A stretch of 64,000 nt of DNA from Mucilaginibacter sabulilitoris. GTDB taxonomy: Bacteria > Bacteroidota > Bacteroidia > Sphingobacteriales > Sphingobacteriaceae. Below the pieces are notes generated by a model, which did no database searches, had not been told where the DNA came from, and was given only the letters and a program-made list of their open reading frames with translations. Each line of letters begins with the position of its first letter. The first letter of the stretch is position 1. The DNA is taken from the NCBI RefSeq assembly GCF_034262375.1, contig NZ_CP139558.1, positions 7,130,001-7,194,000 of the forward strand, written 5' to 3'. A program made the position numbers and the translations under genes. Below, piece by piece: positions 45,648-54,523 of the stretch.

Positions 45648-45843
45648 GATTTTAGCCAGGAAAATTCGAAACGCCGGTGTACATGTAGAATTGCACCTCT
45701 GTAAAGGCCAGCCACATAATTACGCAGCCATGCCGACCGCGGAAGGCAGGCAGGCGCAAAAAGTAATAGTAAACGCAATCAGGCAACTGGCCGCCTGGGA
45801 AGGACAAAAAAATCGGATTACTCACCGTAAAACATTCATATGA
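45641..45843 (+). pseudogene. C-terminal fragment of an alpha/beta-hydrolase esterase
   Basis: About 67 residues, NDSMILARKIRNAGVHVELH through HNYAAMPTAEGRQAQ, matching the last beta-strand, catalytic-histidine loop (GQPHNYAAM) and final helix of acetyl-esterase-type alpha/beta hydrolases. Nucleophile and oxyanion parts are absent. The fragment starts where the GH116 fragment starts on the other strand, so one event broke both genes. Confidence 0.6.
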
Positions 45844-45873
45844 TCATATGCCGTGTACTGCGCAAGCCCGCAC

Positions 45874-47322
45874 CTATTTCCAGCCACCTCCAGTCGCGCG
45901 GTATAAATTAACAGCGTTCAGGAATATGTTTTTCTTGGTATTCGCCAATTCCAGTTCGGCATCCAATACACTACGTTGGGCGGTAATAATTTCCAGGTAA
46001 TTTGCCCTTCCCACCAAAAAAAGATCACCGGCCACATCAACCGCGTTTTTAAGGGATTTTACCTCTTGTAGTTTAAAGCTGTAATAGTCATTATAGTTTT
46101 CTATTCCCTTAATACTGTTTGATACTTCCATAAACCCGTTCAAGATAACCTTTTGGTAATGATAAAGCGCCTGTTTGCCTTCGGCCATTGTCCGGGCATA
46201 ATCGGCCTTAAGCCTTTTACGGTTGAATATCGGCGCGGTAATGCCGCCTAATAGTCCATAGCCTAACGAACCTGAATCAAACAGCAACGCTGTTTTGAAG
46301 GCATTATAACCCACATAGGGCGATATGGTGAGCGATGGTAAAAAAGCCTTGCGGACTGCTTTAATATCCGCATTCATAGCCGCCAGTTCCAGTTCGGCTT
46401 GTCTGATATCGGGCCGGTTAAGCAGTAACTGGGTGGGTATACCCGCCTGAAGCACCCCCGGAAGCTTAAGGGTATGAATAGAACTGTCGCGCCGTACCGT
46501 ACCGGTAAACTTTCCGGTTAAAAAATTAAGCTGGTTTTCCGTTTCCGTTATTTGCTGAGCCACGCCGAAACGCAGGCTTTGCGTGCGGGCCAGCTGTGCC
46601 TCAAACTGTTGCACGGCTAATTCTGTAGCCCGGCCGCCAAGTTTCTGGATCCTGATAATTTCGAGCGCGTTTTTTTGCAGGGTGATGTTTTTCTCAATGA
46701 CCTGCCGTTCATTATCAAGGGCAAGCAGCTGATAGTAAAGCGTTGCAACCTGTGCGGTAAGCGAGGTTACCGCTAATTTATACGCGCTCCTGCTGGCTAA
46801 AAACCGGGTAAACGATGCTGCCTTCTGATGATGGAACTTACCCCAAAGATCAATTTCCCATGAGCTCCGGAAACCTACAAAATAATCGGGCGAGGGACCA
46901 GGAATGCGTTGTTTGCTATTGATATTAGGCGACAGGTTGGTATCATAGTTCCCGACACCGTTCATGGTATAATCTCCATATTTTTCTATTCCGGCGGTTG
47001 CGTTAAAATCAATGGAAGGCATGAGCCATGAACGGCTGCTTTGCAAATTAGCCCCCGCTATTTCTACCCGCTGCAAAGCCGATTGTATATCCGGATTAGC
47101 CGTTACCGCAGTATCAATCAAATGCAGCAGGCAAGTATCCGTAAAAAACTGCTTAAGGGGTAAATTGGCAACAGTGGTAGTGTCCGTATTACCGGTAAAT
47201 GTTTCAGGTATAGCTATATTGTTTTGTAATACGGTAGCCTTATAATTTTTACATCCCGTGATAATACAAAACAATAAGCTTATGATGAATATATATAAAT
47301 GAACAGCTTTATTCGTTCGCAT
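45874..47322 (-). CDS. RND efflux outer-membrane factor (TolC/NodT family)
   Basis: 482 residues: lipoprotein signal (YIFIISLLFCIITGCKNYK, cysteine at about 24) and two outer-membrane-efflux-protein repeats with long helices (about 70-270 and 285-475; GIPTQLLLNRPDIRQAELEL). It is the outer-membrane channel of the pump; the RND permease gene ends 13 bp upstream, and order adaptor-permease-channel is the usual one. Confidence 0.93.
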   Translation of the reverse strand: MRTNKAVHLYIFIISLLFCIITGCKNYKATVLQNNIAIPETFTGNTDTTTVANLPLKQFFTDTCLLHLIDTAVTANPDIQSALQRVEIAGANLQSSRSWLMPSIDFNATAGIEKYGDYTMNGVGNYDTNLSPNINSKQRIPGPSPDYFVGFRSSWEIDLWGKFHHQKAASFTRFLASRSAYKLAVTSLTAQVATLYYQLLALDNERQVIEKNITLQKNALEIIRIQKLGGRATELAVQQFEAQLARTQSLRFGVAQQITETENQLNFLTGKFTGTVRRDSSIHTLKLPGVLQAGIPTQLLLNRPDIRQAELELAAMNADIKAVRKAFLPSLTISPYVGYNAFKTALLFDSGSLGYGLLGGITAPIFNRKRLKADYARTMAEGKQALYHYQKVILNGFMEVSNSIKGIENYNDYYSFKLQEVKSLKNAVDVAGDLFLVGRANYLEIITAQRSVLDAELELANTKKNIFLNAVNLYRATGGGWK

Positions 47323-47334
47323 GGTGTATTTTCT

Positions 47335-50300
47335 TTATTGATAATTATCTACTGTTTCTTCCTCAACCAATACCATTTTTACTTCTTTCTTTTCAGGTGA
47401 TATTCTGGCAAAAAGCACATAAAGCCCGGGAATTAATATCAGACCGAAAATGGTACCGAAGAGCATCCCCCCGGCAGCGGCTGTACCTATTGACCGGTTA
47501 CCCATCGCCCCGGCGCCATCAGCCACACATAAAGGGATAAGACCGGCTATAAAGGCCAGTGATGTCATTAATATGGGCCGCATCCTGGATACCGCGCCTT
47601 CAATAGCCGCTTTAATTACCGTGGCTCCGGCTTTTTGGCGCTGTATGGCAAACTCAATGATCAGAATGGCATTTTTGCCAAGCAAACCAATCAGCATCAC
47701 CAGGGCGACCTGCGCATAAATATTATTTTCGAGCCCCAGCAGCTTTAAAAAGAAAAACGCGCCAAAAATACCCGTTGGTAATGATAGTATCACCGGCAGC
47801 GGCAGCAAGAGGCTTTCATATTGGGCAGCAAGCAGGAGGTAAACAAACACCAGACAAATAATGAAGATATAAATCGCCTGGTTGCCTGATTCTATTTCCT
47901 CGCGCGTCATACCAGACCAGGCGAAAGTAAAGCCCTTTGGCAATTTTTCCTTGGCTATGCGTTCAATAGCCTTAATAGCATCGCCACTGCTAAAGCCGGG
48001 TTCTGCATCACCGGTGATCATGGCAGAGGTATACATATTATAGCGGGTAATTTGTTCAGGCCCGTACACGCGGTTCATTTTGATGAATGTTGAGAAGGGA
48101 ACCATTTCGCCTTTTTCATTTTTTACCTGTAGTTTCAGGACATCCTCGGGCTTCGACCGAAACTCCGGCGAAGCCTGTACCATTACTTTATACATTTGTC
48201 CGAAACGGATAAAGTTTGAAGCGTAATAACTTCCCATCAGGGTTTGCAGGGTTGACATCGCCTTATCAATGGTGATACCCTTTTGCGCCGCCACCTGCTG
48301 ATCAACAGAGATCATATATTGCGGAAAATTGGGGTCGAAACTGCTGAATGCGCCTGAAATTTCGGGCGACTCATTTAACGCTTTTATAAAACCATTGGTT
48401 ACCTGGGCCGTTTTTTGCAAATCGCCGCTGCCGGTACGGTCGAGCACACGGATCTCGAAACCACTTGAATTACCGAAACCGGGAACCGTTGGCGGCGGAA
48501 AATACTGGATGGAGGCATCGGCTATGTTTTTTGTTTTTTGCTCCAGTAAATGAATAATTTCATTGATTGATTCTTTTCTTTCGTCCCAGGGTTTCAGGTT
48601 GATCATGGCCATACCATAGGATGCCCCCGCTATTTCATTAATTAAGCTATAACCCGAAAGTGTAGATACTGATTCAATAGCGCCAATGCTTTTACTTACC
48701 TCCTGGATGCGACTGATCACCTGTTCTGTACGCTCCACCGTAGCGCCAGGAGGCGTGGTAACGTTCACATAGATCATACCCTGGTCTTCCGTAGGTATAA
48801 AGCCCGACGGCAGGATAAAACTTAAACCCCAGGTAGCCCCGAAGAAAAACAGCAGCAAAATAAAAGTAACTACCCTTCTGCCCGCTATCCGGCCGATCAG
48901 GGATGAGTAGCGATTAGATAGCTGATCATATTTGTGATTAAAGCCATTAAAAAAGCGTTTTACCATTCCTTCTTTGCCTTTAGCGGTAGGTTCATGCTTC
49001 AGCATAAGGGCACACAACGCGGGGGTAAGCGTCAAAGCGTTTATGCCCGAGATTACAATGGAGAATGCGAGCGTTAAAGAGAACTGCCGGTAAAATACAC
49101 CTACCGGGCCTGACATGAATGCTACAGGCACAAACACCGCCGACATGACCAGCGTAATAGCCACAATGGCTCCGCTGATCTCTTTCATGGCGCTCAGGGT
49201 AGCCTCCATAGGTGGTAAATGCTCCTCGTTCATTTTTACGTGAACAGCCTCCACCACCACAATAGCATTATCTACCACAATACCAATAGCCAGTACTAAC
49301 GCGAAGAGCGTAAGCAGGTTAATGGAAAACCCGAGCATCTGCATAAAGAACAAGGTACCGATCAACGCTACCGGAACAGCGAGCGCAGGTATCAGCGTCG
49401 ATCTGAAATCCTGTAGAAAGAGGTAAACTACTATGAAAACAAGAATAAAAGCTTCTATCAGCGTACGCATGACCTCATGTACTGACGCATCAAGAAAACG
49501 CGACACATCATAGTTTACATTATAGCTCATACCCGCCGGGAACGATGTTTTTTTCAGCTCGGCCATACGCTCTTTAATATTGGTGATCACCTCACGGGCG
49601 TTTGAACCCGGCCTTTGTTTGATGAGTATGGATGCCGATGGCCTGCCATCGGTTTTGGATACCATGCTGTAGGTTAACGAGCCAAATTCAACATCGGCAA
49701 CCTCTCTAAGTTTCAGGACGGATCCGTTATCATCAGCCCGTATTACCAGATTTTTATATTGTTCAGGTTCAAAAAACTTTCCGGGGTAGCGTAAAACATA
49801 CTGCAGCAATTGCGGGGATTTATCAGAACTCTGTCCGGTTTTACCCGGCGCGGCTTCCACATTCTGATTGCGAATGGATTGTATAACCTCATCGGTAGAT
49901 ACATGATAGGCCATCATCCTGTCGGGTTTGAGCCAAACCCGCATGGAGTATTCTTTAGCACCCATGATCTCGGCACGGCCAACGCCTTCAATCCGTTTAA
50001 GCTCCTGCAGTACGTTAATATCTGTAAAGTTGTAAATGAATTTTTCGTCGAGCGTACTGTCCCGGCTCATGATGTTCAGGTACATCAGCATGCTGTTAAC
50101 TTCCTTTTCGGTAGTTACGCCGGCCTTGATTACCTCTTCGGGTAATTCGTCAATAATGGTTGATACCCGGTTCTGCACGCTAACAGCAGCCAGATCAGGA
50201 TCAACCCCTACGTTAAAATTAATAGAAATAACCGTGATACCATCATTGGTACATACAGTAGACATGTAAGTCATGCCGGGCACACCGTTAATGGCACGTT

Positions 50301-50496
50301 CCAGCGGGGTAGCTACCGCTTTGGCGCAAACTTCAGCATTGGCACCGGTATACGTTGCGGTAACCGTTACAGATGGCGGAACAATATCAGGAAACTGCGT
50401 AATGGGCAGGGTAATTAAAGCCAGTACTCCGAGCAGGGTAATCACCAGGGAGATAACCAACGACAATACCGGCCGCTTTATAAACAGGTTAAACAT
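47335..50496 (-). CDS. RND efflux permease, HAE1 family (AcrB-like)
   Basis: 1053-residue proton-driven inner-membrane pump with 12 helices and two large periplasmic loops. N-terminus MFNLFIKRPVLSLVISLVI and FPDIVPPSVTVTATYTGA are typical of hydrophobe/amphiphile efflux pumps. In helix 4 the proton-relay motif reads GIVVDNAIVVVEA, with Asn where AcrB has D408; the first Asp is kept. The family form suggests drugs or organic compounds rather than metals. It is the middle gene of the efflux operon. Confidence 0.94.
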   Translation of the reverse strand: MFNLFIKRPVLSLVISLVITLLGVLALITLPITQFPDIVPPSVTVTATYTGANAEVCAKAVATPLERAINGVPGMTYMSTVCTNDGITVISINFNVGVDPDLAAVSVQNRVSTIIDELPEEVIKAGVTTEKEVNSMLMYLNIMSRDSTLDEKFIYNFTDINVLQELKRIEGVGRAEIMGAKEYSMRVWLKPDRMMAYHVSTDEVIQSIRNQNVEAAPGKTGQSSDKSPQLLQYVLRYPGKFFEPEQYKNLVIRADDNGSVLKLREVADVEFGSLTYSMVSKTDGRPSASILIKQRPGSNAREVITNIKERMAELKKTSFPAGMSYNVNYDVSRFLDASVHEVMRTLIEAFILVFIVVYLFLQDFRSTLIPALAVPVALIGTLFFMQMLGFSINLLTLFALVLAIGIVVDNAIVVVEAVHVKMNEEHLPPMEATLSAMKEISGAIVAITLVMSAVFVPVAFMSGPVGVFYRQFSLTLAFSIVISGINALTLTPALCALMLKHEPTAKGKEGMVKRFFNGFNHKYDQLSNRYSSLIGRIAGRRVVTFILLLFFFGATWGLSFILPSGFIPTEDQGMIYVNVTTPPGATVERTEQVISRIQEVSKSIGAIESVSTLSGYSLINEIAGASYGMAMINLKPWDERKESINEIIHLLEQKTKNIADASIQYFPPPTVPGFGNSSGFEIRVLDRTGSGDLQKTAQVTNGFIKALNESPEISGAFSSFDPNFPQYMISVDQQVAAQKGITIDKAMSTLQTLMGSYYASNFIRFGQMYKVMVQASPEFRSKPEDVLKLQVKNEKGEMVPFSTFIKMNRVYGPEQITRYNMYTSAMITGDAEPGFSSGDAIKAIERIAKEKLPKGFTFAWSGMTREEIESGNQAIYIFIICLVFVYLLLAAQYESLLLPLPVILSLPTGIFGAFFFLKLLGLENNIYAQVALVMLIGLLGKNAILIIEFAIQRQKAGATVIKAAIEGAVSRMRPILMTSLAFIAGLIPLCVADGAGAMGNRSIGTAAAGGMLFGTIFGLILIPGLYVLFARISPEKKEVKMVLVEEETVDNYQ

Positions 50497-50567
50497 AGTA
50501 TAATCAATTTGAAAAGATGGATAATAACAGCACGACCCAAAATGGCGTGCTTGTGCCTGTTACCGAG

Positions 50568-51707
50568 CTATTTTTTCATAGCAAGTAAAGGCTTCTGCTC
50601 TATTTGTTCAGGTTTTATAATCATGCCGTCACGGGCGTTTTGAACGCCTTCATACAGAATTTTATCGCCAGATTTCAAACCATCTTTTACAATGTAGCTG
50701 TGCGAGAGCCTTAAAAGTGGTGTAAAAGCTTTCATGTGCAGTTTGTTTTGATTATCAACCAAATACACATAGCTTTTATCCTGAATGTCAAAAACGGCTT
50801 GTTGCGGAACTAACACTACATTATCGGCCCGGTTTGTCAGAAATACTTTTCCGGTGGCGCCATGTCTTAACAGCTTTTGCGGATTAGGGAAGCGGGCCCG
50901 GAAATCAATGGAACCGGTGCTTTGCTCAATTTCGCCTTCAATAGTTTCGATGTTGCCTGAATAAGGATAGTTGCTGCCATCGGCAAGTACTAATTTCACT
51001 TTGTCGTTACCACTATCGGCTGCAGTTTTTTTGGTACGTTCATATTTCAGATATTCATTTTCGGGAAAACTGAAATAGGCGTACATAGAACTGATATCTG
51101 ACAGATTGGTTAGCAGCATGCCTTCATCTATCAAACTTCCGGCCTTGAGCGGTATACGGTTAATGATACCATCAAAAGGAGCGTGAATAGAAGTGTAATC
51201 CATGTGGGCTTTCGCACTTTGTACGGCAGATTGGGCTTCCTCAATAGTGGCTTTGTCTGCATGAAGTTTAGCCTCTGCTACTTCCAGTTCTGACGCGGAT
51301 ATTACCTTTTTGCTAACCAGCATTTTTACCCTGTCAACTTCAAGCGCGGTAGCCTTAGCATCTGCAGTGGCATTACTTAACGCGGCCTTTGCCTTTGACA
51401 GCATGTTCTTAAATTCCTCATCGTTCAGCTTAAAAAGCAATTGCCCTTTTTTTACCTGCTGACCTTCATCTACATATATTTTTTCTAAAAAGCCCCTAAC
51501 GCGGGTCCTGATCTCTATATTTTTAATTGCCTGTATATCGGCTACATAGGCTGTACTTACAACAGTATCGCGGGCATTGAGCGTAACTACCGGCAATTGT
51601 AACAGTTCTTCCTGAGCGTTATTATCGTGAGCTTCAGACACGCAGCCAGCTATAGAAAAGCATGTTGCGGCAGCCAAAGCATAAAAAATTCCTTTATGTT
51701 TTAACAT
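50568..51707 (-). CDS. RND efflux periplasmic adaptor subunit (HlyD/AcrA type)
   Basis: 379 residues from the ATG at 51707: lipoprotein signal (IFYALAAATCFSIAGCVSEA), barrel-sandwich hybrid (lipoyl-like; IRTRVRGFLEKIYVDEGQQV and HAPFDGIINRIPLKAG), alpha-hairpin (about 95-170) and beta-barrel. It joins permease and outer channel. The start is chosen because AAAGGAAAC lies just before this ATG and the lipoprotein signal begins there; the frame is open 90 bases further upstream. Confidence 0.92.
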   Translation of the reverse strand: MLKHKGIFYALAAATCFSIAGCVSEAHDNNAQEELLQLPVVTLNARDTVVSTAYVADIQAIKNIEIRTRVRGFLEKIYVDEGQQVKKGQLLFKLNDEEFKNMLSKAKAALSNATADAKATALEVDRVKMLVSKKVISASELEVAEAKLHADKATIEEAQSAVQSAKAHMDYTSIHAPFDGIINRIPLKAGSLIDEGMLLTNLSDISSMYAYFSFPENEYLKYERTKKTAADSGNDKVKLVLADGSNYPYSGNIETIEGEIEQSTGSIDFRARFPNPQKLLRHGATGKVFLTNRADNVVLVPQQAVFDIQDKSYVYLVDNQNKLHMKAFTPLLRLSHSYIVKDGLKSGDKILYEGVQNARDGMIIKPEQIEQKPLLAMKK

Positions 51708-51813
51708 GGTTTTGTTTCCTTTAGTTAATGTCACCTCACATCTGAAGACGTAAGGCAAATAATCCTTAAAATAAAGCAGCAGAAATGCCGCTGTCAAGAG
51801 TTAGGAAACAGGA

Positions 51814-52227
51814 TCAGAAAGGCGTAAGCCGGAAAAGGAAATGGTGATGTACCGGTAAAAAAACTTTATTTAACCATTGCTTCCCTGGGAATGAAAACAA
51901 ATGCTGTGGCAGAATGTCAGCAACGAATTCCTGTGTAGCAGGAATCTGAATAGTAAAATCAACCACACGACTGGTTAAAAACCTTTTTTGATATTTTACG
52001 TGATGATGATGTTTCGCGTCATGATGTGAATCATCATTGCTCAAGCCCTGATATGCCAGATCAAACAATGTATTTCCAGCATGATAGCTATTACTTGAAA
52101 ATTGAAAATGCTCGCAGGTATTATTTTCAGGATTTGTTGCGTGAAAACAGACGATGGCACTGATAAGCCATACAGAAAGGAGAATATTTAAATACTTTTT
52201 CAACATCTGCCGTTTCAAAGTTAGCAA
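51814..52227 (-). CDS. His-rich exported hypothetical protein, efflux operon leader
   Basis: 137 residues. A hydrophobic signal segment (YLNILLSVWLISAIVCF) is followed by a histidine-rich stretch SHHDAKHHHHVKYQK and VHHHFLF at the C-terminus. I do not recognise a family. It lies about 100 bp before the adaptor gene in the same direction. The His cluster suggests metal binding, although the downstream pump looks like a drug exporter. An ATG at 52206 (MLKKYLN) is an alternative start. Confidence 0.6.
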   Translation of the reverse strand: MLTLKRQMLKKYLNILLSVWLISAIVCFHATNPENNTCEHFQFSSNSYHAGNTLFDLAYQGLSNDDSHHDAKHHHHVKYQKRFLTSRVVDFTIQIPATQEFVADILPQHLFSFPGKQWLNKVFLPVHHHFLFRLTPF

Positions 52228-52678
52228 TAAAAATAGGCTTTTATTACCAATAATTATCCGATTATGAATAAATAATGAAGAAAATGGATCATTTTATCCA
52301 TTGTAACAATATTTTTGCAATTAAGTAATTTTAATTTATCCTTTGGCTGCACTTTTTATTTTATGTTCTATAACCGGATTTGCAGCGGAAGGTAATTTTT
52401 CTAACATGCTCTTGTTATTGTCCACATAAAAACCCGGCGCTCTTCTGCATTTTCAAAATCATCCCCTTCTTGAGGCGAAAAGGCTAATAAATATTTTATG
52501 AATTCCGAAATATGTTTTAAGATCATTATAATGATTTTTTTATTCGTTGCACATGAAAAACTAGTTTTATTTTAAAACTAGTTGTATATTTAAATTAATG
52601 AGATACATTTGTAAAAGATTGCAATTAACAACTGGTTTTGTATTGCAATTTTTAATCAAATATTAAAATAAAAGTATC
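52228..52678. other. Divergent intergenic region with HxlR-type operator candidates
   Basis: About 450 bases, very AT-rich. It holds the palindrome at 52559-52583, a related half-site at 52630-52639 and two copies of ATTGCAATT (52618-52626 and 52642-52650) shortly before the YciI-like gene. No gene is seen. Confidence 0.5.
52559..52583. promoter_or_regulatory. Palindromic operator candidate AACTAGTTTTA
   Basis: An 11-bp inverted repeat with 3-nt centre, AACTAGTTTTA / TAAAACTAGTT. The half-site AAAACYAGTT recurs at 52630-52639 (reversed) and at 53574-53583 upstream of the HxlR gene, so these may be its binding sites. Confidence 0.65.
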
Positions 52679-53014
52679 ATGAGTGAACAAGAAAAAAATC
52701 CCCTTGCGATTGCAACTAACAAAGTCATCGCAATCGGTAGCCTTACTGAAAAAGCAACGCAAACAAACAAGTCCGAAAGACTCCCTGTATTACAGCGCGA
52801 AGTTCCTGCAACCGTACAAGTTTATCTGGATGGAAAAATAGATAACTGGTTTGTGAAAACCGATGGAAGCGGCGTTGTATTCATTATGAATGTAAACACT
52901 ATTGAAGAGGCGCAAGCCATACTGGAAGCGTTGCCATTAGGTCAGGCCGGTTTTATGAAGTTTAATCTGATTCCGGTGGGTCCGTTGAGCCCATTGCGTT
53001 TGCTTCTAAATTAA
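52679..53014 (+). CDS. YciI/muconolactone-isomerase-like dimeric barrel protein
   Basis: 111 residues, cytoplasmic. After a disordered start (about 1-40), the segment VQVYLDGKIDNWFVKTDGSG followed by VVFIMNVNTIEEAQAILEAL and GFMKFNLIPVGPLSPL is a small ferredoxin-like alpha+beta barrel as in YciI and muconolactone isomerase. No enzymatic role is established for this type. The convergent HxlR gene and the shared upstream motif suggest regulation by that protein. Confidence 0.7.
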   Translation: MSEQEKNPLAIATNKVIAIGSLTEKATQTNKSERLPVLQREVPATVQVYLDGKIDNWFVKTDGSGVVFIMNVNTIEEAQAILEALPLGQAGFMKFNLIPVGPLSPLRLLLN

Positions 53015-53028
53015 ATAGAACGCCATTA

Positions 53029-53062
53029 AAAAAGGGCCTTAAACATTATTAAGGCCCTTTTT
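53029..53062. terminator. Bidirectional terminator between YciI-like and HxlR genes
   Basis: A perfect 14-bp stem, AAAAAGGGCCTTAA with TTAAGGCCCTTTTT, with a 6-nt loop. It has T-runs on both strands and lies between two convergent stops. Confidence 0.9.
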
Positions 53063-53072
53063 AATAACCATA

Positions 53073-53522
53073 TTAAGATTGTGTAGTGGCTTGACCAAGA
53101 TGCTCCTGCCTTAACATAGCTTGAAAAGCCGCTATCGCGGGACGCCCGGCAGCATAAAGATCAACCGCTGGTTTATATTTCTTTTTATCCACAGGCTCAT
53201 GCCTGATGCTCCAGCCAATGGCACTAACCATTAATGGCAGCAGATCGATGCTTTTTTCCGTCAGGCTGTACGTAAGTTTTTGTTTATGGTTTTCATCCAC
53301 AGGCTTTCCTTTAGAAACAAGGCCCTCTTTCTCAAACATAACAAGCCTGTCTCTTAAAATATTAGAGGCTATCTTTTCTTCAGACTCACGAAGTAATTCA
53401 TTAAAATGCCGCCTTTTATAAAACATCATATCGCGTAATATCAATAAACTCCATTTGTCGCCCAAAACCTCAGTAAACAGGTTAACCGGACAATAAGACC
53501 TATGTTCGTCATTTTTCGCCAT
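53073..53522 (-). CDS. HxlR family transcriptional regulator
   Basis: 149 residues from the ATG at 53522 (MAKNDEHRSYCPVN). A single winged helix-turn-helix with the family features: an N-terminal cysteine in YCPVNLFTEVLGDKWSLLILRDM, the recognition part HFNELLRESEEKIASNILRDRL and the wing YSLTEKSIDLLPLMV. HxlR proteins sense electrophiles or oxidants through the Cys and usually control a nearby oxidoreductase. The frame extends nine codons upstream through a TTG, which I reject. A remnant of an SDR gene is divergent from it. Confidence 0.9.
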   Translation of the reverse strand: MAKNDEHRSYCPVNLFTEVLGDKWSLLILRDMMFYKRRHFNELLRESEEKIASNILRDRLVMFEKEGLVSKGKPVDENHKQKLTYSLTEKSIDLLPLMVSAIGWSIRHEPVDKKKYKPAVDLYAAGRPAIAAFQAMLRQEHLGQATTQS

Positions 53523-53573
53523 CTTATATCTGATCATCATAAACAGCAATTACATGATTTATAGTTGCATTTT

Positions 53574-53583
53574 AAAACCAGTT
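53574..53583. promoter_or_regulatory. Half-site AAAACCAGTT upstream of the HxlR gene
   Basis: It matches the half-site of the palindrome at 52559-52583 at nine of ten positions and lies 52 bp before the HxlR start, in place for autoregulation or for control of the lost divergent gene. Confidence 0.5.
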
Positions 53584-53679
53584 TCAAAAATACGAAACAT
53601 AAGACTATTTAAGTTCAAAATACTCTTCAATACCTTTACCTTCATAACTGTTTTGTCACTTCACTCCAGGATTTATAGG

Positions 53680-53763
53680 GTGGTCAATTATTATGATGGG
53701 CTCAATCCCCGTGTGAAAGCTTTACCAGGCATGGGCGTTTACAGCGCCACCAAAGCGGCTTTA
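53680..53763 (+). pseudogene. Remnant of a short-chain dehydrogenase gene
   Basis: The plus strand reads KALPGMGVYSATKAAL at about 53716-53763, the YxxxK active-site segment of short-chain dehydrogenases. Nothing else of the Rossmann domain is left upstream, and the frame breaks right after the motif, at the edge of the recombinase remnant. SDR genes are common divergent partners of HxlR regulators, so this is likely the former target gene. Confidence 0.6.
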
Positions 53764-54077
53764 CCCTTACCACCAAAGGGATAAAGGTCTTTACTGACCA
53801 ACTTCGCATTGATCGCTCGATTAAATATTGTTCGGATGATCATAAGATGGTTGGTAATACTTCGTTCGCTAAGCGGCTTCGGTTGCTTCGTTTTATCATA
53901 TTGGAACTTTTTAGATACTTTTAGAAAAACAGTATAGCGTTGTAAAAGATCAACCGTAATATCTTCAAATGTGATCTTCTCATTTTTAATAAATTCGTTA
54001 AATCGCTTTAATCTTGTAGTATCACTTCTGAATGCATCGTAATTACCACCTACCTGCAGCAACTGTTTCGCAAACAC
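53764..54077 (-). pseudogene. Truncated tyrosine recombinase, SAM-like core-binding domain only
   Basis: About 100 residues matching the N-terminal core-binding domain of Bacteroidota integrases: DTTRLKRFNEFIKNEKITFE, LQRYTVFLKVSKKF and SITNHLMIIRTIFNRAINA, ending at YPFGGKGK. The catalytic domain with the R-H-R-Y residues is missing because the sequence passes into the SDR remnant. The arm-type N-terminal domain is also absent. The frame runs on to a stop at 53739 through foreign sequence. Confidence 0.7.
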
Positions 54078-54490
54078 GACCGCTACTATTTCGGCGATGA
54101 ACTGCGAGATAAGCTGGTAAAAAATTTTACTAAATCAAATTCGGCAGCAAGGAAAATCATTGAACGGTTTGTTGAAAAAGGCAATGTAAAGTCAAGCAGC
54201 CTGATCTCCTTTGGAAAAGGCATGTTCGTCTACTATCCGCTCCATAAAACGGTAACATTTGATGATATGATCGGCTTGACACGAGGCCGGCGTCCACCGC
54301 TATTTCGGGTGTTGGCAAATGAAAAACCGGCAAGCAAGAACTCGAATGCACCCATCCAGGCACCGGGGCAGCGGGATGGGATGACGGAATTGGCAGCGTG
54401 GCTACTTTTGCTGATCCCGCCAATAAAAATATCGGAACACCGATCAGGGTCAGGGTGATTTCTTTGTGGAAAGCCCGATCAACTTTTTAA
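54051..54490 (+). pseudogene. Two unrecognised gene fragments joined by a frame change
   Basis: The first piece (54051 to about 54325) reads YLQQLFRKHDRYYFGDELRD and then winged-helix-like SSSLISFGKGMFVYYPLHK and RGRRPPLFRVLANEKP. A different frame (54329-54490) reads THPGTGAAGWDDGIGSVATF and ends in SLWKARSTF and a TAA. Neither has a start of its own. I cannot name either family. They look like internal and terminal scraps of larger genes. Confidence 0.4.
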
Positions 54491-54523
54491 CGGCGATAAG
54501 ACAAAGCAAGTATTCAATTTTTA

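Noticed and set aside
53554..53721. Plus-strand frame before the SDR motif as a real N-terminus
   Set aside because: It has no Rossmann glycine motif and its text is unlike any SDR; only the last part near YSATKAAL is family-like.
54157..54423. Minus-strand frame of 88 codons
   Set aside because: It is antisense to the fragment with winged-helix-like text, has no recognisable features and has low-complexity Ser/Pro content.
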